Assembly: GCF_033439725.1 (NCBI RefSeq)
Contig: NW_026944386.1
Span: 2,356,001-2,420,000 of the forward strand
From: Neurospora tetraspora
Lineage: Eukaryota; Ascomycota; Sordariomycetes; Sordariales; Sordariaceae
Reading direction: 5' to 3'
DNA: 64,000 nucleotides
The notes below the pieces were generated by a model. The model did not search any database and was not told where the DNA came from. It saw only the letters and a program-made list of their open reading frames with translations. The translations under genes were made by a program, and so were the position numbers. The stretch's first letter is position 1. Each line of letters opens with the position of its first letter. Below, one piece after another: positions 43,061 to 55,436 of this stretch.

Positions 43061-43277
43061 GACTGCGTTTGTTCTGGTACGGTTTTCGTACAAAGGGCCT
43101 CATATGACCTTTTTTATACTCAAAAAGGCGGCCAATTCACTGGCTGTCCCGAGTTGAGTTGTAACTCGCTTTGGGGGTCTCGAATTGAGTTTAGTTGGGT
43201 TGAATTGAATCGAGTTGGTTGAGTAAATTGAGTTATTCCAAGCGCTGTACGAAAACCGTACGAGAACAAACGCAGCC
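43061..43277. mobile_element. 217-bp Tourist-like MITE (PIF/Harbinger type)
   Basis: Terminal inverted repeats of about 33 bp begin GRCTGCGTTTGTTCT and continue through GTACGGTTTTCGTAC, with only a few mismatches between ends. The trinucleotide TAA flanks both sides (43058-43060 and 43278-43280), the usual PIF/Harbinger target duplication. The interior is a degenerate GAGTTGAATT-type repeat with no coding capacity, so mobility would need a transposase elsewhere. Confidence 0.8.
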
Positions 43278-46200
43278 TAAGACACTTGTCAGAAAGGACG
43301 AAAAAAGCCAACGACAGGTAGCAACCGATATTGCCAAAACATTTCAAACCGGCGTGTTGCCCTTGCTTCCAAATTGCAACACTTTGCAATAACATGAAAA
43401 GGAAAACCCATCATCACCCATCCAATCCTAACAAAAGACTGAATCGAACTGAAGTGAGACACGGGCACCAGAGCCCAGGCAGGCAAGGCAGGCCAGGAAG
43501 AGATGATGTTAACATTCCTGCTCAATTGAGCCCTTTCCCACCAGGGCAAAACTCCGAAACAAAGAAAGAAACACTGTTGCCCATGCAATCTTCAAACCGG
43601 CGAGAGACGCTAGTCCTATCAGGGATAGAAAAGAACCCTCTTTCCTCGCCCCTCGGGAAAGGGAAAAATGATAAGTGACAGAATAGAGAACAAAATACAT
43701 TGTGAAAGAAAGAAAGAAGGAAATAAGAAAAATAGGGGGTTCGTCGTCGGTGGGTAAAGTCCGAGCCTGCCCTGTCCTCGGAGATAAAGTTTTACCTCTT
43801 AACTTATCTGGGTTATATTTGCCCAGATACCTATCTCTGGAGGCTTTCTCTTGGAGTTGCTGGCTTGGCCTCACACACAGCCCAGCTCCACGCGTCGTCT
43901 TACATACAATACAGCCTTCGGGCAAGCTTACCTTACCAAAGACCACCAGCCAAGAACGAAACCTTGGGAGGCCCTCTCTTCACATGTGTTGAACACATGT
44001 CGTCGAATTTTTTGGATGGCGTTGGTAAGCATTGCCAGAACCTGTCAGAGCAACGCGCTCAACACCCAAGACACACAAAAGCCAGAAAGCGGCTGTGACG
44101 GGGTTCAGGCCAGGCCACCAATGATATCTGGCCTTCTCACTGTAAGTTTTGTCTGACAATCGCCTGATCTGCGTCTGTGTCACCCGGCGGGCCAGGCGGC
44201 CACAGGTGATCGGTGGTGTGGTGGTGTGGGGTGGTAGGCGCAGGCAGTGAAGAGAGGAGGCCACAGTGAGCACAGAAGCGAATGGAAGACGGCTGAAGTG
44301 AAGGACGGTACGGAAACGCTACGACGGGTAGCAGATGAACAGGTGTTCGTTGCGACAATGAGCAATCAACAGGCAGACGGCTGGTGATGTAAGGTTTATC
44401 AACATTGCATGTTGTTTTGTTGTTCAATTTCTGTTCGAAGTGGTCCTCAAGTTAGATCAAAGCAATTCAACTTCTGATTCGTCCCCGCGCTTGTTGTGAC
44501 CACTGAGGAATGAGAGTCAAACATTCACTCGCTTCTGCTCGATATGTCAAATTATTAGCCGTTGGGGATAGCGCCATCATACCATTCCCAATTGAGCTCG
44601 CAATTTGGCGATCTCTAAATGAGCTGCTGCTAAGCTTCTTTTGACAAAGTTCTGTTGCCCAAGCTCTTTAGCTCCCCGATCTTCCCAAGTTCCCATTCAT
44701 TTACATTTAGACCAGCTGGACAAGGCCAGGCCTTTGCGCTTGGTTGTTGGTGGCAGATGATCAGACTAAGAAGGGATCGGCGTAGAAAGGGTAAAAGCGA
44801 GATACGGTTGATCTGTGTGCCTGGGTCGTTAGTGTCGTCAGTTGTCGATGAATCCATGCCATCCAATGTCCATTTTGCTTCTACCTAAAGAAAGCGGAGA
44901 TTTTCTGACAATGGCGTAATTCCAGGACACTACACTATAACAGAGCAGGTGAGACACGAACTAACAAGGTGCTTAATCGTGACCCATGGTGACGGTTCTT
45001 GGTAATGATGGGTGATCAGGACGTTGTGATAGCCGTGTCAGCTCCTCAGGAGAGCTCCATGATAATCTGAACTCCATGAGAACCACAAGGCCTCCACTCC
45101 AATGCGGTTATGTTCAAGCCGGGGTGCGTAAAGTTTGTTGCTCAGATATCCCCATGACCGACAAGCCATGACATTTAACTTTCTTGATGTTGGATGATAT
45201 TGCTTTGTGGATAACGGACCTTGAGAAATATCAGAAACCTTGGTTCTTGCTTTGATATCAGAAATCCCAGAACCTTGGGGGGGTTTTGTGATGCCTCAGG
45301 TTCCACGAGGCCACAAGAACCCATAAAACCAAGGTCCTTCGACCGAACTAAGCCGTGAGCAGCCTGGTGACAGGTCAACTCACACCGTAGCGTCGTCAAC
45401 AACGCCCTTCGTGGTTGATGACATGAGTGAGACGTGGGTTGCTTTTAGGTGAACGGTGAACGGTGACCGGGGATAATCACCGCGAACAGCTTGATCTGAC
45501 AGCCAAGGACTGATGACTGAAGAATTTAGTCCACCGCCGAAGACCCTCGTGAACTGAGCAAGTATTGGTCAATCACTCAGCACACCCTCGAGATTTTTGT
45601 ATCTCAAAACCACTACCAAGGACACGGTTAGCTGCTGACGGGCTTGATGGGCAACGGCGGGGATAATGAGCACTAGGCTGGAGATTCGGATTTAGTCGGC
45701 AGTGCTGCGCCCTGCTAGCAGAAGAACTGTAATGATCATCAACAGGATCGGCTTATCTCTTGATGTTAACATTTTAGCGTCCAAGGTCCCCAGTCGAACT
45801 GAGCTCTGTCGCGATTGGTCTTTGTTCCGAAGCCAGAATAGTTTGCTACCTCGGCATGATCAAGGGTAAGTATTTGATGGAAGCTATCTCCGAAGGAGTT
45901 CATCCTTGTCTCCAAATAGGAGTTCCGATGGCCTTGTAAGTTCTGTCGTTTATCTGCTGAGCAAGGAGCGTTATAGCCATGGATATCAGAACTCATTTGG
46001 GTCGATTATCATGATATTGATGGCCGAAAATAACGGTCCAGTTCTGCCCACAAACCTCTTGGTGGTCGACTGTCGAAGTTGTCAGAAGTGACATTCACAT
46101 CCATGATGACTTACCGTGAGCTTGTCCATCGTGCTCAAAGAGTTGATCCCCCAGACCTCTTGGTTCTGTGTCCATGGGACCTATCTATAACTCTGTGGGG

Positions 46201-48796
46201 GTTCCTGCGTTCGTATCGTGGGCAGCAATGGCGCAGTCTCGATGAATGACTGCCAGACCGATGAAACCCACGGTGTGTGGGATGTTGAAGGAGAGGAGAA
46301 CCTGTGAAAGATATCGTGCTCCCGGCATTCCAACGGACCCGATCTCCATCCCCACAAACATCACCAAGATAGCCAGTGTGGGGCAGCCGCCACATGGGAT
46401 GTCGGCCAATGTCACTGTCCACTGGATAAGGGCTTCTTGGCTTCTTGCAGTGGAGAGCTGGGGTGCACTCCCGCAGCGGGGCCAGCCAAAAGAGCGTTGA
46501 ACGAATCGCCTGACTTGCCGCTGCTGGGTACCGTACTGTGCAGAGAGGAACGAAAACAACATCCGTGACATTCCCATCATCCCCTGAAACTCCTTGTGTC
46601 GTTGATGTTGCATGCGATAATATCGGTTATGTGCCCATTGAGCTGCCTGCATACTGAGGGCAAAGCACAAGATGTTATGAGAAGCGCTTGCCCTGAAGCG
46701 TCGTGTTGCGGATCTGGCAAACCACTCTATCTCGTTGTTGATCAGGAGATATGCCATCGGCGGCGGGTAGCAGGATCTGTCGTGAGCAGTGCAATGGTGC
46801 CACCCCGAACCTTTTTCAACAGTCAAGAGGGGACCAGACCGTCATGTACGCAGTGTCGTGTAGAGCACTTTACCTATCGTCCAACGCAGCTCAGTCGGTG
46901 ATATGGAGACTCCGCACGCCATCAAGCGAGGCCGCGTAGGACGTTGCCATGAAAGGTTAGGCCTTCACTGTGATATCTTTACCAGACAGGCTCATGGGAC
47001 CCCTTCCTATCGGGTTTCCGACTAGCGCTCCAGAGCCCAGAAGCAGGCACGGCGCACGACAGCGTGGAGACCTTTGCCAGTCTTCTTCGTGGCTGCCCGC
47101 TGCCACACACGAGTTGAAGATGGGTGCGGGGGAGAGAGCGAAGATGATTTGTCGAAAGGAATGTGGTTGCGAGGTGCAGCAGCTGCAGGTCAAACTGAAA
47201 GCGGTTTAGAGCCATAACGAGCACATCCTTGTCCTCGCAGCCGATGCCACAGAGGGACACCCAAAGCGAGGACGGGGACGGCGCGAGGGCGTCAAGGTTG
47301 GAGGGCGTGCGTGTCCTTTGAAGGGGTGTTGATTAGTGCACAGTGTTCTCGTCAGGGCTTTGGGTAGGCGGGTGTACATAGGCATCAAATTTGCCATCGA
47401 CGTTGGGGTTGGGTTGGGAAAGGGAATCATTTGGCTGAAGCGAGCAGCACAGGTTGGAGGTTGGCAAGCTGGCTCACGTTGTGAAGCTCAACAGGAAACA
47501 GCCCGGTCTCAATTTTGGGCTGCGAGTCTAGATCTGGCCGTGAAATCCAAGGTTGTCCCCTAATCCATTTCTGATCGTGGAGCTATTCCCAGTTCATGTA
47601 AGGAATGAAGGGGACAGACAGCGAGACAACACCACCAACGGCCAACACAATGTTCGCCTTCGGGCCCTGGCTTATTGGTTTCTTCTTTCGTTCTTCTGGG
47701 GTGTAAACCACTGGCTCTTGCCCCAAAAGAAATTCGAGGGTCGCACCGGGGGCGCTTCTTGGAGTGCTGAGAACTCTGAAGTGCAGAGGAGTTCATACCA
47801 TTTTGGGCTTGTGTTGTTGGACTCCTGGACCAGGCCGAGGGGAAGGGCGGCCAATGAAGCAGTCCAACGGCGACGCCTGTTTCTCGCCAGGCTTCATGAC
47901 GAGCTTGACCAAGCAAGGGGATTGGTGGGTGCAGTTACCGGGCGCGAGAGCCTCGGGGGACGAGGTACTGTATCGGTTCAAGAAGGGCCTCGTCGATAAT
48001 GCTCTCAATAGAGTGGGAGAAAAGGGACGGGAGTGAAGACGAGGACGGGACAAGGTCGCACTGCAGTGTGCAGAGGCAGCAGAGGGCAACCACCACAAGC
48101 AGCAAAAGTCGCCATGCCCACTCGTTTATCACTCACGATACCACCACCTGGACACCACCTTGATGTACGCGATATGTATATCGTGAAAGTGCAGCGCAGT
48201 AATGGCGAGAAGGACTTGTGCCTTCAATATACATGCCAAATACTCTGGCTCCTTGTGTCTGTTGGGATGCAACCCAGCATGTTCCATATTCACTGTTCAC
48301 TGATTAGAACCCCCACGTCCAGCGGCCGAAGCTTTGTTGCTCTTGGATGTTTTTGGTTCTGATGTTGCCGTGTTGTTGCTGTTGTTGTTTTATCCTCTGG
48401 CTTGCCGGCAACGTCTCCATGCCGCAACGGCGCCAGAGACATCAAGAGACAGAGTCAGTTGATGTGACTGATGGTTGAGAAGCTGGAAGCACAGGATGAC
48501 ACTCTGGAAGCACAAGGACTGGAAACAGCCCGTCTCACCATGGGCGGGTTTCGCATCTTGGTGTTGCAGCGGCCAGCGGGCCCGCCACTATCAGCGTGTA
48601 TCAACCTCACTCGAGTAGGTCTGTTGAGGTACAGTACCCAACGGAGGTCGCTGAAGCCCGAGAGGGGACACAAACTGCAAAAACGCCTGATGTGTGATCT
48701 TCCGACTTGCTCCAATGTGAAGCCGGTGCCAGTGCAGAGATTTCCCAAATGGCAAGATATGCGAGACCGGCGAAGGGGATTGGAGAGTCGAATTGA

Positions 48797-48831
<35 letters not shown>

Positions 48832-50000
48832 GCTCAGGCTTGTCAGTGCAGGGACGGGACGGGGGGAACTTGGATGCTGGGAAATTGCGTGCTGTTTGGT
48901 TCGAACGACAGAGGCAAATGAGACGCTCAGACGAGACGTGGAGAGGATGTCAGTGGACAAAACCAAACTGGGGAAACTTTTGATTGTGAAATTCCAATTC
49001 CAGCCCATGCCCTGAGCACCAGCTGAATGAATGACAATGAATGACTTGAAGAGAAAAATTTTCACTTCTGCCAGGTACTCTGTGACCTGTTCCTGTTCAG
49101 GTTCCGTGCATCGTATGTGCCGCGACAAGGCAGTGAGATGGTGTGTGTTGAGAAGGCAGAAAGTTGAAGAGGCAGACAAGAGGCGTCAGTGACAAAGGAT
49201 GCACGCGGCCGCTAACAATTTTTTTTTTCTCTTTGGGGTCATCGGGATCTGCGAGCGAGGATTCTGGCTACTGCCAGCACAGCCTGAATCACCAAAGTAT
49301 TGGATCCTGTTCGGGCAAGAATACCAAGGCAATTGACGGCTCAACTGGCGACTGCGACGGGAGTGACCAGACCAAGCACAAGGACAGACTGACAGACCCG
49401 CTCCTCTTGCTCATAACGAACTAGGGTGGTGCCACGACCGGCCAGCATGCTCCCATTCTCGCTAATTCCACGCCTGCCAAAAGAAATTTTCTCTCACCCC
49501 TCAGACACCCGTCTGTGAACTCAGTGACCTCTCTCGTCACTTCACGCTCTGGGAAAAACACTGTGGGGCTACCCTCGAACAAGGCATAGTGCAGATTGGC
49601 ACGCCCAGTTGCACCCCAGCTGCACCCCTCTGGCGGACAGCCTGGCAAGACCGGGCCCACCCACTCCCTGACCCCCCTGCTGCTTCTCAACACACCCCGG
49701 CGAGCAGCAAGTGGAAAGGGACGTGTGGTTTCGAGACTGGTGTACTGTGTACCTGCTGGGTGTGGACTGCGGCCTACGGTACCCCTGCGTATCCCTCGAT
49801 CTGCGTACTCCACCGGCGCCAATGTCTGAGTGGGCGTGGGTGGGGCCTTCGAGCTGGTCATGGGCCTCTGCCTCACACTGCAACAAGCACGCACAGCAAT
49901 GACTGGACTGACTGGGACGATTGGCAGTGGCCGGGCTCGGGGGCAGGCGCACGTCCGACTCATCCAAAGGTCCTTGGGATACATAACCCAACTTTCCCCC
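43278..50000. other. 6.7-kb host stretch upstream of the Ecl1 gene
   Basis: No supportable gene. A 213-codon minus frame (46185-46826) begins with TTG and has no known motif. A perfect TTGAGAG array occurs at about 48799-48835. The last 300 bp become CA-rich and belong to the leader of the next gene. Confidence 0.4.
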
Positions 50001-50326
50001 AGCTCTCCTTCGAGCAAACCTCACTTCCAGAATCGGCATCACAGACAACAACAACCACTTCACTCTCTCTCTTCCCTCTGCAACACTGCTCTGGAAAGCA
50101 AGCAAGCAACAATACAATAATACCAACAACCAACCAACACACACACACACACCAACTGCCACCGGCACAAGAAGAGAGAGAAACATCCACCACAGCTTGG
50201 ACTTATAATCACCAACCACTACCACCACAACAGCTCGATACAGCTTCCAATAAGCCAATTCAGCTTCGCGTCAACAAGACCACCAATCAGTCACTACACA
50301 ACAACAAACCACACACAACCGACACA
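50000..50326 (+). promoter_or_regulatory. Long CA-rich 5' leader of the Ecl1-family gene
   Basis: The sequence is dominated by CAA/CCA and an (AC)n run near 50140, typical of fungal 5' UTRs. The coding frame happens to stay open upstream because such DNA lacks stops, but no upstream ATG fits. Confidence 0.5.
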
Positions 50327-50740
50327 ATGTCTTTCGAGGATTGGGCACTCCAGTTCTGCCTCACCTGCGACAAGCAGACTGATGATGGCGCCGCCTACTG
50401 CTCCGAGTCCTGCCGCCTGGCCGACTACGAGACCAACTCTGCCTCCAGCTCCGGTCCCAGCTCCCCCAGCCTGAACGGTCCTTCCTTCGACTGGTCCTTC
50501 GACAAGCCTACATCATCGAGCAACAAGTCCTACCTCTCCCCCTACAACTCCAGCACCCAATCGAGCAGGACACTATCTCCCTCGAGCTCGCACACCAGCC
50601 TCTGCTCCATGAAGAGCACATCGTCGGCGGGCCTCAGCCACAGCCACTCTGGCATGTCTGAAAAGGCGGCCAGGGAGCTCCAAGCATATGCCCACTCGTT
50701 CGAGTCGGTCAGGCTGCAACGCAGGCGATCATCCAACTAA
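50327..50740 (+). CDS. Ecl1-family (life-span regulatory factor) protein
   Basis: The ATG at 50327 has a strong context (ACACAATGTC) and the frame encodes 138 aa. Residues 1-32 read MSFEDWALQFCLTCDKQ, then AAYCSESCRLADYE: a CX2C-X10-CX3C zinc-binding cluster that defines the fungal Ecl1 family. Yeast members extend chronological life span and respond to nutrient and metal starvation. The rest is Ser/Thr-rich and disordered, with many SP sites, and ends with SFESVRLQRRRSSN. It is single-exon and about the usual length for the family in filamentous fungi. It stands alone, with more than 20 kb of gene-poor DNA upstream, suggesting complex regulation (inference). Confidence 0.85.
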   Translation: MSFEDWALQFCLTCDKQTDDGAAYCSESCRLADYETNSASSSGPSSPSLNGPSFDWSFDKPTSSSNKSYLSPYNSSTQSSRTLSPSSSHTSLCSMKSTSSAGLSHSHSGMSEKAARELQAYAHSFESVRLQRRRSSN

Positions 50741-53700
50741 AACATCAACGCACCATTTACACCACCACATTGTTTATTATCAGCGACTATACCCCTCACC
50801 TCACTCGACCATTGTTCAACCATAGAACATTACACGACTCGACTCGACCATTTTGTTTCGTTTGTTTCTTTACAGTTGTTGTATCAAAAAGGCATACATC
50901 GGAGCACAGCATCATAAAAAAGTCTGGGTCAAACCACGGGGATTGGGAATCTGCTTTTGATTGTTTTTCGCAAGTTCAGAAAATAAGGCGCACGGGCGGG
51001 CTTCAGCTTTTGGGTACTTGGATGGGAGATATTCCTTGTACCGCATCGATACATTTTGGTTCAATTTTCCTTTAACAAAGCACTTGCATCTGGGAAGCCG
51101 GGAGATTTGGTTGTTTGCTAGCTATGGGTATGGGATACGCGGGTCAGACTCTCGGCTCTGGCATGAATTGTTAAGGGATTTTTGCTGGGCGTTGGATCAT
51201 ATTAAGAGAGGCACAGCATTATTAGTGCCATGATAGCAATTGTTTATTGTATGGTTGAGCGGAGGAGTTGGAGACGGGATACCATAACATTGCGAGCGGC
51301 AAAAGAACCGCGCAACAGATGATCCTGAACTTTTTTTTGGTCATGGATCTGAATACAAACAATTCTTACCATGCCCAACACCTACGCATCCAATGCATCC
51401 TGCCTGCACCCTGTGAACATGTCTCATTCTGCATTGCGCTGTTTATGACATCTAACATGCACCCTTGCACATAAAATGTCTGAGACTTTTCATGATCCTG
51501 TTCGTCCGGTACTCGAACCATTGCTTCCGCCATCTGAGACGAACGAATAGGTAAATCCGGAGGTCCATTCCCGTGCCGGACCGCCAGGCTTCAGCACAAG
51601 GTTCCGCCCGTCCAAGACACCAGCAGACTGTTGGTTTCTTTCAAGTTTTGCTTCGCCTCTGGAGCGGTACCGAACAATGGGGAGGGGCCGATTGGAACAA
51701 AAGAACCAAATTGATCAACCGGGCCCTTTTCGTTAAAGCCCAACGCGGAGTTTGTGTTAGTAACATGGACACTATAGGGCGAATAGTTGGCAAGACCCGA
51801 CTGACCCAATGGGCCGAGCCGCTAGATCGCCCAAACAAAAAGTTAAAAAAGGGACCAACCAAGAACAAGCCAAGGGACCCATTTCTGTTACACAAAAGCA
51901 CGGCAGAGTTCAAGCTTCTTAGACCTTGGTGCATTCATTAACAGGGAGCACAGCCATCCATAGGGATTATTGCGTGACAATTTTACGTGTGTGCTCATAT
52001 TGATACAAGACGGCGCCATTGAGATGGTCGTCGGCGGATTTGGACAAAGCATCTTGGCAGTTGGCAAGCAGTTGGCAAACCAGGGGAGTGGAGCTTTTCT
52101 AAACAGCTTCCCGTCATCAGGTACAGAAAACCACAAAGCAAGAAAAGTCTGCTGTGTTCTACGATCAAAAAAAGGAGCTCTCCTCCCTTCTAGTATCTAT
52201 CTTGGCTTGCCGCTGAATAGCACGGGTTTTGCAACTGGGACGGCATGAAAATGGGCAATTCCAGATGGGGGGCACGCACATCTCAGGATTGTTTGACCCA
52301 CTCTTCTGCCAAGCAGTCGCCAAAATGAAAGAGGGGTCCACAGTCCACTCACCCAATTCACCCAACTGGAACCCTTTCCCTTCTCTTTGCAGCAGGCCCC
52401 TCATGTCCCTCCATCCCTCTCATCAATTCCCCGGTCCAACCAGATTGACGAACGCGCCTCTTTCTTCTCACACTTTCTCCCCAAAGGTTCGACTGATTCG
52501 CGGGATCAGCTTCAACCAGAAGCTGTCCTCCCCGCCGAGCCCGCCTCACTTTGGTCAAAAAGAAAAGACAAAAATGTCAAAAAAGGCCGTGCCACGCGAG
52601 CGTATGGATTTGGATTTTCGAAGCCCAGTGACGGGAGCCCAGCCAGAAAACGTTGAGCCACGTTACAAAGTGGAAAGCTTTTCTTTCTGTGGGAGGCACA
52701 GACGAAGACTTTGAAGAGAGGCTAGGCTTGGCCGAAGAAGAAGACGCCCCATTCTGACATCTCCCGTCCTCCTCCTCCCTCCCCTCCTCTGCGCTCCCAA
52801 CGGACGGACACAAGAAGAACCTCGAGCTGTTCAGATTGGACCAGGCCAAAGAAGAGAAGTAAGACCACAATGACACTATCACGAAAATTGCCCCTCCCTT
52901 CCCCTCCCCTCACCCGCCCCGCCCGTCCGTCCGTCGTCTATCAAACCCTTCCGATATCGGCTCATGTCGTGATGGAAGGTTGAGAGCATAATACAAAGCA
53001 CACCACCTCACACAAAGAGATAACAATGACGATGGCAAGGGTGTATGATAGGTAAGGGATGGTGCTTCAAGTGAGCCCCTCGCCACTGGAAAGTCTAAAT
53101 TTCATAGGCTATTACCTACTGGCGGCGCTCGATAGCCCCTAGTCGAGGTGGTGCTTTATGCTGTGATACTGGAGTATTTGCCTGATGTGATGGACGAGAG
53201 ACGAGGAAGGTTGATTCGCTTTTGTGACTCTGAGGATGCGGGTGCAAAAAGCAAGGGAAGGGAACGTACATGCTGAGATGCTTTGGACAGCTCATAGCTA
53301 CTGCAGTAAATGGTCACGGGACGACGACGTGAAGAGTCTTGATCGTCGATTTGATGCGTTCCGTGATGCGGATGCATTTGGGCGGAAAGCTTACCGAGTT
53401 GATGCCGGCCGAGTAGTTGCTGCTCAAGGACACCGTTTGGGGTTCTCACCACCTGCCCGAAGACCGAACCTCCCGAGTCGTAGACTCGTAGGACAGCCTC
53501 ACGTACCAAAATTTCCTACTCGGGCATTCCATCGAGCTACAGGCCCAGCAGCTATGTGTAGGGCCAGCTCCATTTCAGATCGTGATCGTACAAGGTCTCA
53601 ACAAACTCCGGGAAGAATCTGTTTCCAGCTTCCAGCATAAAACCCCAGGATCCTTGCTAGCTGGCACAGGTGGGAATCTGCCTCTTTTCTGGTCGAGGAC

Positions 53701-55393
53701 ATTGGATTTCTACGCACGTACATCAATCTCGTACGAGAATGAGCTTTTCCAAATTTCCCATAGCTTACCTATGCCAACTTTCAGGTTTCTTCCTCCCCTC
53801 ATCTAGACAAAAACTGAGGTAATGCCAGCAACGAAAGCTCTCTTGCTTGCACTAGTGTACACAGATGAAACGATCCCGATCGCGGTCAGTTTGTGAACGT
53901 CTAAGTCGTCTCGAGTGGGGCGGCTGTTTGGCCGAGCGGACGGGGCCCCGTCCGTAGGGCCCGTAGGGCCAGCGCTGCCCAAAGCGGCCGGTGCAGGCGG
54001 GAGGGCAAATCTTGGATTCTTGGTTCTTGTTCCTGTTGAGAAGGTACGTACACTGCTGACGTCTACCTATCCTATCTCCGAAAGGGCCGTCATGTTGTTT
54101 CAAATGATTAGATTGCGTGGTGTGAATTCGTCCTGCATTGACAAGTGGTCACGCCCCCGTTAACGTGATGAGCAAGTTTATGTTGCTATCCTTTCTCCGT
54201 TGACATGTCGACATGTCGTGGATGGTGATGATGATGATCCCCTCACAGGACAGCCCCCGGTCTGCGGCCAGCCGCCGTTCGGCAGGCAAGAGGTTACATA
54301 CCCGGTTATGCTCGGCTTTTCACGCAATCAGAGTTGGAAATAGCGACATGTGTCGCAAGAGACATGGACATGTGCATCACATCGCTGTTTGGTTGGTGGT
54401 CCGCGGCAGTCGCTTGCGCGAGACTGCGGAGTCATTGCACCAGCTCCCAAGGTCACAAACCCTTGAACCCTCAATGATGATCATCAATCACTTCTCACCT
54501 TTTCCATTTCCAAGCATCAGAAAACCCATCACAAAATAAGTCCGGTGGTCCATGTCGTCCATATCTCACACCGGGCACACCGGTCATCTGGTCCCCATCA
54601 CATCACATAAGCGAAGGAAAAGTGACAGACCGGAACGTACCGAAACAGACATCCCAAAACAGAAAGAGGCAGAAGAAGATTACGGATATGACAAAGCGAT
54701 CGAACGAAAAAAGCAAAAAGGCGGAGCGGAGCCTCATACGCCTCTTCAGCCTCTTCCCACTCCCAGAAACCAAACCAAACCCATGACGGAAAAAATGCGG
54801 ATGGGGCGCGACCCAGGCGGCCGGGCAGGCACCCGAACGCGCGATCAGACGGACCGACGGGAAGGCCGCGCACCACAACCACACCACGCGGACGGCTGGT
54901 TGGTGGTGAGTGGCGTTCTGTAGAAAGAACACAAAGAAAAAAACCTTCTCTGTTGTGCGTGCCGTGCCTGATCATCAGCCAGCCGCTCGAGGTGGGAAAG
55001 AACAGCGAAAGAAAGAGAGAGCGAAAATCAGGGTCCACAGCTGCCCTGCCCTGCCCTGACTCCCGTGTCCACCAATTTTCTACGGTGAACACGGAACATC
55101 GGTAGTATGGAACACATTCTCGAACATCACAAGGCTTGTCGACAAGGGCATCGACGGGGTGTTTATTCACCGCCAACACGAGCCTTTGTTAACCGCGCTT
55201 TACCGCTGATGAGAGCCTTCAGCCGTGACAGCCGTCAAGGTTTTGAAGGTTCCGCTTTGAGCTTCTCATATCCACCACGTCCTTCACCGATGCCCGAACT
55301 CACCGATCACCGCCGACCGCCTTGTACAATACAGCCTACCGCCTACCGCTCCCGACCGCCAACGCCAGCTGCACGTGCCAGGCTCCCAAGCAG
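50741..55393. other. 3' flank of the Ecl1 gene and gene-poor host DNA
   Basis: No supportable gene. C/T-rich promoter-like tracts lie at 52370-52560 and 52750-52930 and an imperfect GTAGGGCCC repeat at about 53945-53970. Confidence 0.4.
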
Positions 55394-55436
55394 CCCCGTA
55401 GCCCCGTAGCCCCGTAGCCCCGTAGCCCCGTAGCCC
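55394..55436. repeat. 9-bp tandem repeat CCCCGTAGC
   Basis: About five near-perfect units in a row. No coding role is visible. Confidence 0.8.

Noticed and set aside
46185-46826. 213-codon minus-strand frame with hydrophobic segments
   Set aside because: It begins with TTG, overlaps several plus-strand frames, has no recognisable motif, and its length is near what chance allows in 128 kb of strand.
49569-50258. 229-codon minus-strand frame opposite the Ecl1 leader
   Set aside because: It is a shadow of the CA-rich leader; the antisense reading is dominated by Val/Cys/Leu runs from GTG/TTG repeats.
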